Source: an uncultured Oscillospiraceae bacterium (GTDB lineage Bacteria; Bacillota_A; Clostridia; Oscillospirales; Oscillospiraceae). Taken from it: a stretch of 64,000 nt of DNA. The stretch covers positions 1 to 64,000 of the forward strand of contig CAJTTS010000005.1 in the NCBI GenBank assembly GCA_910579155.1, written 5' to 3'. Of the stretch, positions 9,501 through 17,418 are shown in pieces. The notes under the pieces were generated by a model, which saw only the letters and a program-made list of their open reading frames with translations, was not told the origin of the DNA and searched no databases. The stretch's first letter is position 1. Each line of letters begins with the position of its first letter. The translations under genes and the position numbers were made by a program.

Positions 9501-12500
9501 TATACCGTTGTCTATCCCGCCACCGCCAAGGCCGATATCACGGCCAGGCCGGTCGATGTGACGGTCACGCTGTCCGGCAACGACTTGCAGACGGACAATT
9601 CCGGCGCCACTCCTGTGTACTCCTACGAGTACGACGGCACTGAAAAGACCCCCACTGTCACGGTAACAGGCACGGATGCAGGCGGTTACAGCGCCATGCT
9701 GGCGGCCAGTGATTACACGTTCAGCTACGCCAACAACAAGAACGTGGGCACCGCTTCTGTGACGGTCAAGTGCGCGGAGGGCGGCAACTACGACTTTGGT
9801 GACGAGACGGTATACTTTGCCATCGAGAGCACCGCCGCAAAGTTGACCTCCACCCCCCAGGCCAAGAGGCTGACCTATAACGGGACGCTTCAGGACCTGG
9901 TGACGGTAGGCACCGCCACCGGCGGCACGGTGGTGTATTCCCTGTCGCCGATAGACCCGGATGATAAAAAGACCTATTCGGAGGACATCCCCCAGGGCGA
10001 GGATGCGGGCGTATACACCGTATATTATATGGTGAAGGGCGACGACAACCATGAGGATACCGGGGCCGGTCAGATGTCCGTGACCATCGACCCGAAGGAG
10101 ATTACGCCGAAAATCACGCTGAACCAGGATTCCTATGTGTACAGCGGCTCTGAGTGCAAGCCCACCGTCACTGTCGAGGACGGTAATACTGAAATCGGCA
10201 CGACGGACAGCACGACGGGAGAAAACAGCGAGTACAGCGTATCCTACCGCGACAACATCAACGCCGGTATGGCGACGGTGATCGTCAGCAACAAAAACGG
10301 CGGCAACTACATCGTCAACGGTACGAGCGCCTTTACCATCGGCAAGGCGGACTTGACGGCGGCGGACATAACGGACCCGGAGGGCCTGGAAAACCTGCCC
10401 TACAACGGCGCCGCCCAGGCGCTGATCAAGGCAGGTAACGCTACCGGCGGAACCATGGTGTATTCCCTGGAGGAGGAGGGGGAGTATTCCGCAGCCGTTC
10501 CCACGGCAACGGCTGTGGGTCCTTACACCGTCTACTACAAGGTCCAGGGCGACGGCAACCACAATGACACCGAGCCTGTTTCGGTGGACGCTTCCATCAT
10601 CGTGAACACCGTGAACAACCCCACCATCCAGGTGGAGCCGGAAAAGGTGAACTACACTGGCGAGAAGCAGGCGCCTGCCATCACCGTCAAGGACGAAAAC
10701 GGCGTTGTCATCAACGGCAGTGAGTACGAGGTGACCTATACGGACGCCGACGGCGACCCCGTTACGGACCTGACCAATGCGGGCAAGTACACTGTGACCA
10801 TTACCGGGGTTCAGGGTGGAAACTACACCTTTGACACCACAGACGGTAAGAATACCGCCGACTTTGAAATCCTCCTGGCAGACCAGGAAGCGCTAACCAT
10901 CACCGGCACGCGGGAGCAGGTCTACTACGGCGACAAAATCCAACTGGGCACCACGGGCGGAAACGGGACCGTGAGCTGGAAGGTCGATGATGGCTCCACG
11001 GTAGCGACTATTGACGGCAACGGACTGCTTAAAATCACCGGCGTGGGCTCTGTGACCGTCACGGCCACCAGTGAAGCCTTCGGCTATACCGACCAGACCG
11101 CCACCTGGCGGCTCTACGCGGACCAGAAGCCGGTGACCGCCGTTGTGACTGCGGCGTCAAAGGAGTATGACGGCGAGACGGACACCACCGTGACCGCCAC
11201 TCTGCAAGCCAGCGACCTGGTAAACGGCGACGTCATCACCATCAAGCTGTCCGGCGAGTTCGAGGACCCCAGCGCCGGAACGGACAAGAAGGTGATCGTG
11301 GACAGCACAAGCCCGGACTTTACCGGCAGTACGGGTGATCCCGAGAACTACAAAATCACCTACCCCGCCACAACCACCGCGTCCATCCTCAAGGCGGACA
11401 TCGAAGCAAAAGATGTGACCGCCCCGGCGGCGGCAGATGCGGCTGATTTGGTGTACACCGGCACCCCTTTGGCCCTGGTCGAAGCGGGCGCTGTGACAGG
11501 CGGCACCATGGAATATTCCACGGACGGCATCAACTTCTCCGCCAGCCTGCCCACCGGCATTAACGCAGACGATTACGACGTTTGGTATCGCGTGAAGGGC
11601 GACGGCAACCACAATGACGTGGACGCTGTGAAGCTGGGCGCTCAAGTGACCATTGCCCGGCAGGAGGTGACCGACCCGACGATCGAGTTTTTGCCCAACA
11701 GCGTCTCTTACGACGGCGCGGTGCATAAGCCCACTGTCGTGGTCAAGGACAACAACGGCCGTATCATCCCGGATACCGAGTACTCGGTCGAGTACAGTAC
11801 CACCTCGGACTGGAAGACAGCCGGAGATCACACGGTCACAGTCAAAGACACCGCGGGCGGCAACTATGACATTACCAACAAGGACGCAGACTTTACCATC
11901 CTTATGATGGGCCAGAACCCGCTGTCCATCGGGAACCAGCCCGGCAGGGTCCAGTACGGAGATACCTTTACCCTCAACACGACAGGTGGTTCCGGGACGG
12001 GAAAAGTGACGTGGGACAGCACCAACGCAACCATTGCCACCGTTGACATGAACAGCGGCCTGGTCACAGTCGTGGGATGCGGCCGGGTGGAGATCAGAGC
12101 CACAAAGGAAGCTGACGACAACTACGGCGCAGTCTCTGCCTCCTGGACGTTCAGCGCGGAAAAGAAGGCCGTCACGCCCATCGTCACCGCCAAGGACCGG
12201 GAGTATATTGTGGGCAATACGGATGCCGAGCTGGTCATCACCTGGAAGGACAGGGACCTGGTCGGCGACGACAACATCACGCTGAACCTGACCGGCACAT
12301 TCAACAACGCCGATGTGGGGACGGACAAAACCGTCACGATCAGTGGCACGGCTCCCAGCAGCGACAAGTACGACATCACCATACCCCCCACAACGACGGC
12401 GTCCATCACCCCCAAGGCCGCGACTGCGACCGTGGTGCTGGCAGAAAACCTGGAGTATACCGGCAGCGCACAAAACCTGGTCAGCAGCGGTTCGGCCACC

Positions 12501-15500
12501 GGAGGAGACGTTGTCTATTCTCTGAACGGCGTCACGTTCACCCGGTTTGTCCCCACGGGGACAAACGCGGGGACCTATACCTTCTGGTACAAGGCCCTGG
12601 CCGACGAGAACTACAAGGACAGCGCCGTGGTTGAGGCGGCTGTGACCATCGCGCCGAAGCCGGTGAACGCCCCCACAATTGAGCTGGACCCGGACACCTT
12701 CGAGTACGACGGCACCGCGAAAAAGCCTGATGTGACGGTCAAGGACGGCAGCATCGTTATCCCGGCCAGCGAATACACTGTCAAGTACAGCAACAACACG
12801 GCGGTGGGAACCACCGCCAAGGTCACCATCGACGACGCCCCCGGCGGCAACTACATTGTCAGCGGCACCAAAACTTTCACCATCACAGCGGGCGCGGCCA
12901 AGCTGACCGGCGCACCCCAGGCGAAAAACCTGACCTACAACGGCAATCCTCAGGAGCTTGTGACGGACGGCGCCGCAGTCAACGGCGAGGTGGTGTACTC
13001 CTTGACGGGGAATGATGATTACACTCCGACCATCCCCACGGGCATCAATGCGGGCACGTATTCCGTGTACTACAAGGTGAAAGGTGCGAACGGCGCCGCC
13101 GACACCGCCGCGCGGGTGGTATATGTGACCATCCAGCCCAAGTCGGTTACGCCTAATGTTTTCCTCCTGTTGGCAGAAACCCCTGCTCCGTATACCGGAA
13201 CCGCCTACACACCCAGTGTAATGGTAAGTGCGGAGGGCAAACCGCTTACTAAGGACAAGGACTACAGCGTTTTCTACAGCAACAACACAAACCCAGGCAC
13301 CGCGATGGTCCTGATTTGGAGCATAGACGGAAGCAATTACCAATTCAGCACCACAACAACGTTTGAGATCGTGAAGAAGGCGGCGAAATTCATCGCAAAC
13401 CCGGCGCCTAAACCCGGTCTGGTATACGATGGCACGGCCCAGGAGCTTGTGATTGCGGGTACAGTTGAGGGCGGGACAGCCTTCTATTCGCTGGACGGCG
13501 TGACGTATTCCGGCGTGATTCCCACCGGGACCGAAACGAAACAATACACCGTTTTTGCCAAGGTGGTGGGCGATTCCACCCACGCGGACAGCGATCCCGT
13601 CACGATTACCGCTGAAATCAAGGCCAATGAGCCGGAAGACCCGACCGTTGTGCTGACCGGCGGCAACAGCTTCAGCTACACCGGCGGCGAAATCAAGCCC
13701 ACTGTCACTGTGTACGACGACAGCAAGAAGGTAATCCCGGCCACGGAATACACGGTGAGCTACAGCAACAACACAAATGTGGGCAAAAATGCCGCCGTCA
13801 CCGTTACGGGTAACGGGAAGAACTACAGCTTTACGGCGACCGCCAAATTTGAGATTGTTAACGCAGGCCAGCCCTCGCTGGAGATCACAGGCAAGAAGGA
13901 CGCCGTATACTACGGCGATACGCTCAGCCTGGGCGCCACCGGCGGCACCGGCAGCAGCGTAGTGACATGGACGGTAGAAGCCGGGTCCGATGTAGTTGAC
14001 GGTAGTGACGGGCAGTACAAGATCATCAAGAGCGGCATGGTTACCATCAAGGTGACCAAGGCCGCAAGCACAGGCTACGAGGAAGTCAGCGACACATGGA
14101 CGTTCTTTGCCAGCCCGAAGCCGGTGGAGGCGGTTGTGACAGCCGCAGATAAGGACTATGACGGCAAGACGGACGCCACGCTGAACGTCGCCGTCACCGG
14201 TCTGGTTAACGGCGATACCATTCCCGACGACGGCATCAAAGCGGAGGGAAAATTCACGGATGAACGGGTGGGCGCGGACAAAACTGTCATCGTTACACTG
14301 ACCATTTCTGATGGCGTCAGAGAAAAATACGATATCAGTTATCCCGCCACCATAAAGGCGTCCATCACCCAGGCTCCGCCCGAGGTGACTGCCCCGACGC
14401 TGGCCCCGGGCCTGACCTACAACGGCGCTGAGCAGGCCCTGCTGACAAACGGCGGCACCGCCACCGGCGGAAACATCATGTATTCCCTGGACGGCGGCAG
14501 CACCTACAGCTTCAACATTCCCACCGCAAAGGACGCGGGCAACTACACCATCTGGTACAAGGCCGTTGCCAGCGATGAAAACCACAAGGACACGGCCCCG
14601 GCCCTGGCGGGTACGGTGACCATCGCCCAGAACACTGAGAAGCCCAGTAATGCCACGTGTTCGCCGAACACGGTCCAGTACAGCGGCGCAGTACAGACCC
14701 CGGCCGTTGATGTCCTGGACAGCACAGGCCGACCCATCCCGGCGGAGGAGTATACTGTGACGGTGGTTGATGGCCCCGCGATTAATCCGGGCACGTACAC
14801 GGCCAGCATCAAAGACAACCCCGGCGGCAACTACGAGTTCAGTGATACCTTGACCGCCGACTTTGAGATCGTGGCGGTCAGCCAGAATCCCCTGACCATC
14901 ACCGACAAGCCTGTCGATGTCCACTATGGGGATAAGTTCAGTCTGAGCGCGGTGGGCGGCTCGGGAAGCGGCAAAATCGTGTGGAGCATTGCGGGCGACA
15001 GCAGCATTGCGAAGATCGAAAATGGTGTGGTGACCGTAACTGGCACCGGCGCGTTTACCGTAGAAGCATACCGGGAGGCCTGGGGCGGCTACGGCAAGTC
15101 CAACACGGACAGAGTATCGTTCTACGCCGACCCGAAGCCCATCACGCCGGTGGTGACGGCCGCAAACAAGCGCTATGACGGGACCACGACGGCCACACTG
15201 ACCGCGAAATTTAAGGACGGCGACCTGGTGGGTGACGATGAAATCGAACTCATCGTGGGCGGCGGCACGTTTGAGACAGAGAATGTGGGCGCCAATACGG
15301 TGTTGATTACGCCGGGAAGTCCGAATGGAGCGTGCGGAAATTACTACATCACCTGGCCCGAAAGCACAACGGCAAGCATCTCCAGGGTGAAGGCGGAGTG
15401 GGATCAGGAACCGGAGGGCGCTGACCTGACCTACACCGGAGACCCGCTGCCGCTCCTTACCGCTGGCGCCACGCTTAACGGCATCGGCAAGGTGGAGTAC

Positions 15501-17000
15501 AGCGCCAGCCAGTACGGCAGGTATTCCGAGGAGATCCCCGTGGGCATCAATGCTGATACCTACACCGTCTGGTACCGGGTGGCGGACGACGTGAATTACC
15601 AGGGCATCGCGGCCACGTCCATCACAGTGGAAATCAAGCAGGAGAAGCCGAGAATAGATACGAAACCCTCGGCATCCGGCACAGTGGGACAAAAGCTGAG
15701 TGACATTCAATTCAGCGATGGCGGCGCGGCAAGCGTAAACGGCAAGTTTGCTTGGAAGGATGGAACCATTGAACCTCCGCTGGGGCAATCTCAGCAAGAG
15801 GTGATCTTCACGCCGGACGACACAGCCAACTATGAGACGGTTACGTTCCAAATTACTGTGACCATCACGAATCCTTCCGGTGACACCCCCGGCGACACCG
15901 GCACTACCACACCCTCGGTCACACCGAGCGAACCGAACACGGTGCAGACCACGGTCCAGAATGGCACAGCCAGCGCCGTTGTGAGCACAGCGGCAGGCGC
16001 CAGGCTGGTCAAGGAGGCGGTTGAGAACCAAAGTCAAAACATCGTCATCAAGCCGGAAATCACCGGTGATGTGACCAAAACAGAGGTTTCGATCCCGGCC
16101 TCAACGGTGAGCCAGATCAAAAGCCAGACAAACGCGGCACTCACCGTCTCCGCGCCCATCGCCGACGTGACCATCCCCAACGAAGCGCTGGATACCCTGA
16201 GCCGTGCGGGCGGCACCGTCAACGTGGTGACTGAGCAGGCCGAGCAGGCAGTTGTGCTGACCGTAACCGCAGGCGGCAAAACCGTGGACAGCGTTCCCGG
16301 CGGCTTGACCCTCACCGTCCCGGCAGAGGACGCCGGGCCCGGCACAGTAGCGGTTCTGGTCCAAGAGGACGGCACCCGCAAGACAGTCCAGAAAAGCGTG
16401 GTGGAGGACGGTAAGATCAGCGTTCCGCTCAGCGGCTCCGCCACAGTAGAGATCGTGGACAACAGCAAGGAGTTCACCGACGTTTTCCCCACGAGCTGGG
16501 AGGCCGACGCCGTAGCCTTCGCCAGTGCTCACGAGTTGTTCAGCGGCACCAGCGAGACAACATTCAGCCCGAACGAGTCCATGAGCCGCGGAATGCTGGC
16601 GACGGTGCTTTACCGGCTGGAGGGCTGCCCGGACCAGGAGGGGGCAACCACCTACGGCGACGTGAGCAGCGACGCCTGGTATGCGGACGGTGTCGCCTGG
16701 GTCACGGAAAATGGCATTGCGAACGGCTATGGTGATGGCCAATTCGGCCCCAACGACAATATCACGCGGGAGCAGTTTGCAGTTATGCTCTGGAACTACG
16801 CGGGAAGGCCCGCGGCAAGCAGCCAGGTTCTCGACTTCACGGATGCGGACCAAGCCGGCAGCTACGCCCTGGAGGCGCTGTGCTGGGCCGCAGAGAACGG
16901 CATTTTGAACGGCTACAGCAACGGTCAGCTTGTTCCTGGAGGGACCGCGACCCGCGCACAAGCGGCGCAAATGCTGAAAAACTTCATGGAAAACACCTAA
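3522..17000 (+). CDS. Giant secreted repeat protein with C-terminal SLH domains
   Basis: 4,492 residues. The start at 3522 is chosen because GGGAGG lies just upstream and a classic signal peptide follows (basic MKRR, hydrophobic core, cleavage after AFA near residue 25). Residues about 27-130 are rich in Cys and His pairs (CPHHPAHTDECGY type); a second Cys cluster lies near 358-407. From about 410 to 4100 there are roughly 40 Ig-like modules of four kinds: MBG-like (YDG...PTVTVKDG...YTVSYSNN), YSLDG-type (LTYNG...GTNAGTYTVYYKV), Big-like (VYYGDKFTLS...VTWSV) and YDG-type (KPVTAVVTA.DK.YDG). A Thr/Pro linker (about 4117-4147) and a unique domain precede three SLH repeats (about 4318-4490). SLH domains bind secondary cell-wall polymer, so the protein should be a cell-surface fibre. 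Binding partner unknown. It has its own promoter and terminator. Confidence 0.9.
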   Translation: MKRRVLSLIIALALCLNLCPMWAFAADDGTGGGLCPHHPAHTDECGYREPTLEQACTHIHDDGCYITEMDCIHQHTAECYLNPDYDPETDEPDACAHVCTEDGGCVARTLSCLHEHDDTCGYAPADPGAACTFVCRVCPIDDLIGKLPAGASAYNSEQVQAQLIEIYALYDRLSYDEQQQVDLSRCAALQEQIDAMGIAAVSDVFPDIPDSVQRNTLTKDTVRSSPFEVARPMRYDTDGYTLSCPNASAMQVTGAGQLYLTGTVTSGKGAGVEVQSGGFLSVRGEATAITGKTYALDIASGATVQLAAGTYTGGSAAIRMAGGDFADLLAPGYAFFDGSGNPILSADAAAAKTLVVKQCTDHANKTYVTNTGAITHTWTCQVCKAEGTEPCTFTFDENGKGTCALCGNEVTVMVNRDSLKELAYDTSNSGNVQPANGTVTVTAKNGTPLTQGADYTVGYSVHADVGNTSVTVTVTVVMGDNKGTFTKGYTFTKDELTRPVLEWDTVAKPVPVTLPYDGDPVEASELPPVTINIKSDVDLHQYLQYSYKAQGDSAYTDGLPTNAGTYDVVVSLPEKPVDVPDYEAASSEPITLIINKISPILTPPAAIELTFDRTELTLVTAGALHSAAARDGVVIKFAIGQNGAYSTAIPTGINAGEYDVWYQTEETENFLAVGPLKISGVEIQRKPVTPIVTLSEYTYLYTGGYHQPDVEVRDEDNVTVLLDSEYAVEYVNNRNVSTDGNPAKVVVTDKSGGNYAITKVEVQFKITLREQETLSITNKPDTVAYGDEFTLSTLGGSGNGNVTWEVVADTGNDGSATINATSGRVKITGAGTITVKATKSGVDPGTNIRNYDDATAIWTFTADKKPVVATVTAEDKNYNGDNIAIIHAVVEEGVLPGDEITITGLTGEFNDANAGVDKPVKVTVDPSKVTIQGANSQHYDVSYSSLTVTATIRKAVAKITTPPEAAELTYDGNAQKLIDARNLLVDPSGIQVEYAMSKDGPYSTDIPERTNAGTYTVWYRVQETPNYTGLEPESIDVEIKKKPVTPAITLSGDGLDTDNTVSPPMQYYIYDGTAKEPAVTLEDENGNPIPADEYTVAYSNNTNVGTATVTVKAKDEGNYSFSIQTKDFRIDKEKAKVVTAPKMAGDPLTYNTRAQQLVTEGTGDGGTMVYALEAADGTKTFSETIPSATNAADYTVYYKVKGDDNHSDSDEGQVIVTIAPKTVKDPTIDLFDEKGDPLVNYTYDGNPKKPTVVVKDGSTVIGTTDAAGVNDEYNVVYTDNVDAGKATVSITDKLGGNYTITGSKEFVIVKADIVFNPAPEAAVITYDGQPHELLNPGATSGGEVLYALDSPTTTYTAAIPQATEAGDYVVYYKVTGDKNHNDLAVKSVPVTIQRKPLTTITIELAPDRFVYDGQVKLPEVTVKDGKTVLPEEEYTWKCTQSGTEVAAPANQGIYTIEITDASGGNYDLQGVTANTKTFTIGKATQAELVIDHSNAVTTNYGDRFALSAGGGSSTSGVEWSVTSAAATVDADTGVVEITGVGEVTITATKPGDDNYLPVSAQWTFTAAPKPVTASITVADRAYDGTTDAAVASAVIDSGDLVNSGDDVRIDKTSITAEFDTASVGTDKTVMLDTSKVKVGGTDAEKYAISYPLTVTAEIERANTTITTQPAEIDLLTYNGQPQALVTAGKSNVGFIVYSLNGTDFSPEIPTGTDAKIYEVYYKVAGTADYTEAPVNAVPITVTIAPKTISPVIDPAESSYLYDGAKHEPKITVKDGKTVIDEDQYTITWANDDTTITNDILTAAGSYTATITNVSGGNYLFTAKATVEIVPASQAALNITGQPEHVYYGDKITTLSTSGGSGNGTLTWSITSSVTNSTINSTTGELIVKDTGSITVKAERAVPNYGTVSDTWTFTVEPKPVMAEVTVIGKVYDGSNSVADGDIKAEVKESDLVNTGDSVTISGLTGTYDNANVGTNKTVTLNDANIEITTDPDKYTVVYPATAKADITARPVDVTVTLSGNDLQTDNSGATPVYSYEYDGTEKTPTVTVTGTDAGGYSAMLAASDYTFSYANNKNVGTASVTVKCAEGGNYDFGDETVYFAIESTAAKLTSTPQAKRLTYNGTLQDLVTVGTATGGTVVYSLSPIDPDDKKTYSEDIPQGEDAGVYTVYYMVKGDDNHEDTGAGQMSVTIDPKEITPKITLNQDSYVYSGSECKPTVTVEDGNTEIGTTDSTTGENSEYSVSYRDNINAGMATVIVSNKNGGNYIVNGTSAFTIGKADLTAADITDPEGLENLPYNGAAQALIKAGNATGGTMVYSLEEEGEYSAAVPTATAVGPYTVYYKVQGDGNHNDTEPVSVDASIIVNTVNNPTIQVEPEKVNYTGEKQAPAITVKDENGVVINGSEYEVTYTDADGDPVTDLTNAGKYTVTITGVQGGNYTFDTTDGKNTADFEILLADQEALTITGTREQVYYGDKIQLGTTGGNGTVSWKVDDGSTVATIDGNGLLKITGVGSVTVTATSEAFGYTDQTATWRLYADQKPVTAVVTAASKEYDGETDTTVTATLQASDLVNGDVITIKLSGEFEDPSAGTDKKVIVDSTSPDFTGSTGDPENYKITYPATTTASILKADIEAKDVTAPAAADAADLVYTGTPLALVEAGAVTGGTMEYSTDGINFSASLPTGINADDYDVWYRVKGDGNHNDVDAVKLGAQVTIARQEVTDPTIEFLPNSVSYDGAVHKPTVVVKDNNGRIIPDTEYSVEYSTTSDWKTAGDHTVTVKDTAGGNYDITNKDADFTILMMGQNPLSIGNQPGRVQYGDTFTLNTTGGSGTGKVTWDSTNATIATVDMNSGLVTVVGCGRVEIRATKEADDNYGAVSASWTFSAEKKAVTPIVTAKDREYIVGNTDAELVITWKDRDLVGDDNITLNLTGTFNNADVGTDKTVTISGTAPSSDKYDITIPPTTTASITPKAATATVVLAENLEYTGSAQNLVSSGSATGGDVVYSLNGVTFTRFVPTGTNAGTYTFWYKALADENYKDSAVVEAAVTIAPKPVNAPTIELDPDTFEYDGTAKKPDVTVKDGSIVIPASEYTVKYSNNTAVGTTAKVTIDDAPGGNYIVSGTKTFTITAGAAKLTGAPQAKNLTYNGNPQELVTDGAAVNGEVVYSLTGNDDYTPTIPTGINAGTYSVYYKVKGANGAADTAARVVYVTIQPKSVTPNVFLLLAETPAPYTGTAYTPSVMVSAEGKPLTKDKDYSVFYSNNTNPGTAMVLIWSIDGSNYQFSTTTTFEIVKKAAKFIANPAPKPGLVYDGTAQELVIAGTVEGGTAFYSLDGVTYSGVIPTGTETKQYTVFAKVVGDSTHADSDPVTITAEIKANEPEDPTVVLTGGNSFSYTGGEIKPTVTVYDDSKKVIPATEYTVSYSNNTNVGKNAAVTVTGNGKNYSFTATAKFEIVNAGQPSLEITGKKDAVYYGDTLSLGATGGTGSSVVTWTVEAGSDVVDGSDGQYKIIKSGMVTIKVTKAASTGYEEVSDTWTFFASPKPVEAVVTAADKDYDGKTDATLNVAVTGLVNGDTIPDDGIKAEGKFTDERVGADKTVIVTLTISDGVREKYDISYPATIKASITQAPPEVTAPTLAPGLTYNGAEQALLTNGGTATGGNIMYSLDGGSTYSFNIPTAKDAGNYTIWYKAVASDENHKDTAPALAGTVTIAQNTEKPSNATCSPNTVQYSGAVQTPAVDVLDSTGRPIPAEEYTVTVVDGPAINPGTYTASIKDNPGGNYEFSDTLTADFEIVAVSQNPLTITDKPVDVHYGDKFSLSAVGGSGSGKIVWSIAGDSSIAKIENGVVTVTGTGAFTVEAYREAWGGYGKSNTDRVSFYADPKPITPVVTAANKRYDGTTTATLTAKFKDGDLVGDDEIELIVGGGTFETENVGANTVLITPGSPNGACGNYYITWPESTTASISRVKAEWDQEPEGADLTYTGDPLPLLTAGATLNGIGKVEYSASQYGRYSEEIPVGINADTYTVWYRVADDVNYQGIAATSITVEIKQEKPRIDTKPSASGTVGQKLSDIQFSDGGAASVNGKFAWKDGTIEPPLGQSQQEVIFTPDDTANYETVTFQITVTITNPSGDTPGDTGTTTPSVTPSEPNTVQTTVQNGTASAVVSTAAGARLVKEAVENQSQNIVIKPEITGDVTKTEVSIPASTVSQIKSQTNAALTVSAPIADVTIPNEALDTLSRAGGTVNVVTEQAEQAVVLTVTAGGKTVDSVPGGLTLTVPAEDAGPGTVAVLVQEDGTRKTVQKSVVEDGKISVPLSGSATVEIVDNSKEFTDVFPTSWEADAVAFASAHELFSGTSETTFSPNESMSRGMLATVLYRLEGCPDQEGATTYGDVSSDAWYADGVAWVTENGIANGYGDGQFGPNDNITREQFAVMLWNYAGRPAASSQVLDFTDADQAGSYALEALCWAAENGILNGYSNGQLVPGGTATRAQAAQMLKNFMENT

Positions 17001-17046
17001 TATAAGAGGTTCTGAATCGAGCTTGCGTCCAATCAGGATTCCTACG

Positions 17047-17095
17047 AAAAAACCGCCCTGTGCCAGCTTTGGCACAGGGCGGTTAATCTGTTTTT
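17047..17095 (+). terminator. Terminator after the giant SLH gene
   Basis: 15-bp perfect stem (17051-17065 with 17070-17084), 4-nt loop, followed by TTAATCTGTTTTT. A-run on the 5' side also allows minus-strand use. Confidence 0.85.
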
Positions 17096-17126
17096 GAACG
17101 ATAGAAAAAACTCCGCGAAAAAAGTA

Positions 17127-17155
17127 TTGACAACTGGACCGCGTTGTGCTATTAT
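17127..17155 (+). promoter_or_regulatory. Promoter of tRNA-Leu
   Basis: TTGACA (17127-17132), 17 bp, TATTAT (17150-17155), about 30 bp before the mature tRNA 5' end. Near-consensus, as expected for a stable RNA. Confidence 0.8.
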
Positions 17156-17186
17156 ATGTCTCGTGCTGAACGACAGCACATTGAAT

Positions 17187-17273
17187 GCGCGAGTGGTGGA
17201 ATTGGTAGACTCGCTGGCTTCAGGTGCCAGTGCTCGCAAGGGCGTGCGGGTTCGACTCCCGCCTCGCGCACCA
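17187..17273 (+). tRNA. tRNA-Leu (anticodon CAG)
   Basis: 87 nt including the encoded CCA. The 7-bp acceptor stem GCGCGAG/CTCGCGC is perfect. The anticodon arm CTGGC/GCCAG encloses TTCAGGT with CAG at 17221-17223, there is a long variable arm typical of class II tRNA (TGCTCGCAAGGGCGT), and the T arm holds GGTTCGACTCC. It reads CUG, a very common Leu codon in this GC-rich window. Confidence 0.97.
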
Positions 17274-17277
17274 CAAA

Positions 17278-17305
17278 GGGACATCCGAAAGGATGTCCCT
17301 TTTAT
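17278..17305 (+). terminator. Terminator after tRNA-Leu
   Basis: 9-bp stem GGGACATCC/GGATGTCCC with a GAAA tetraloop, followed by TTTTATG. Confidence 0.85.
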
Positions 17306-17364
17306 GTTGATCCATCGGCAGCAAAACAAAACGGACAGCATTTGGAAAGGACCTGGCGCACACC

Positions 17365-17395
17365 CGCAAAAGGGGGGAGGTCAGGCCCTTTTGTG
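17365..17395 (-). terminator. Possible terminator after gltD
   Basis: A 10-nt stem pairs 17365-17374 with 17386-17395 (CGCAAAAGGG/CCCTTTTGTG). The T-run lies in the stem, not after it, so the call is weak. It sits 24 bp beyond the gltD stop. Confidence 0.35.
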
Positions 17396-17418
17396 TCGAG
17401 GGCTTTAAGGATACAGGC

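Noticed and set aside
4740..15600. Possible CRISPR-like or satellite repeat array
   Set aside because: The periodicity is protein-level (modules of 75-90 codons, diverged at DNA level), with no short identical repeats and spacers.
3573..16037. Very long open frames on the minus strand inside the giant gene (about 1,826 and 1,626 codons)
   Set aside because: They mirror the repeat structure and third-position GC bias of the plus-strand gene, have no plausible start signals, and translate to repetitive basic sequence without domains.
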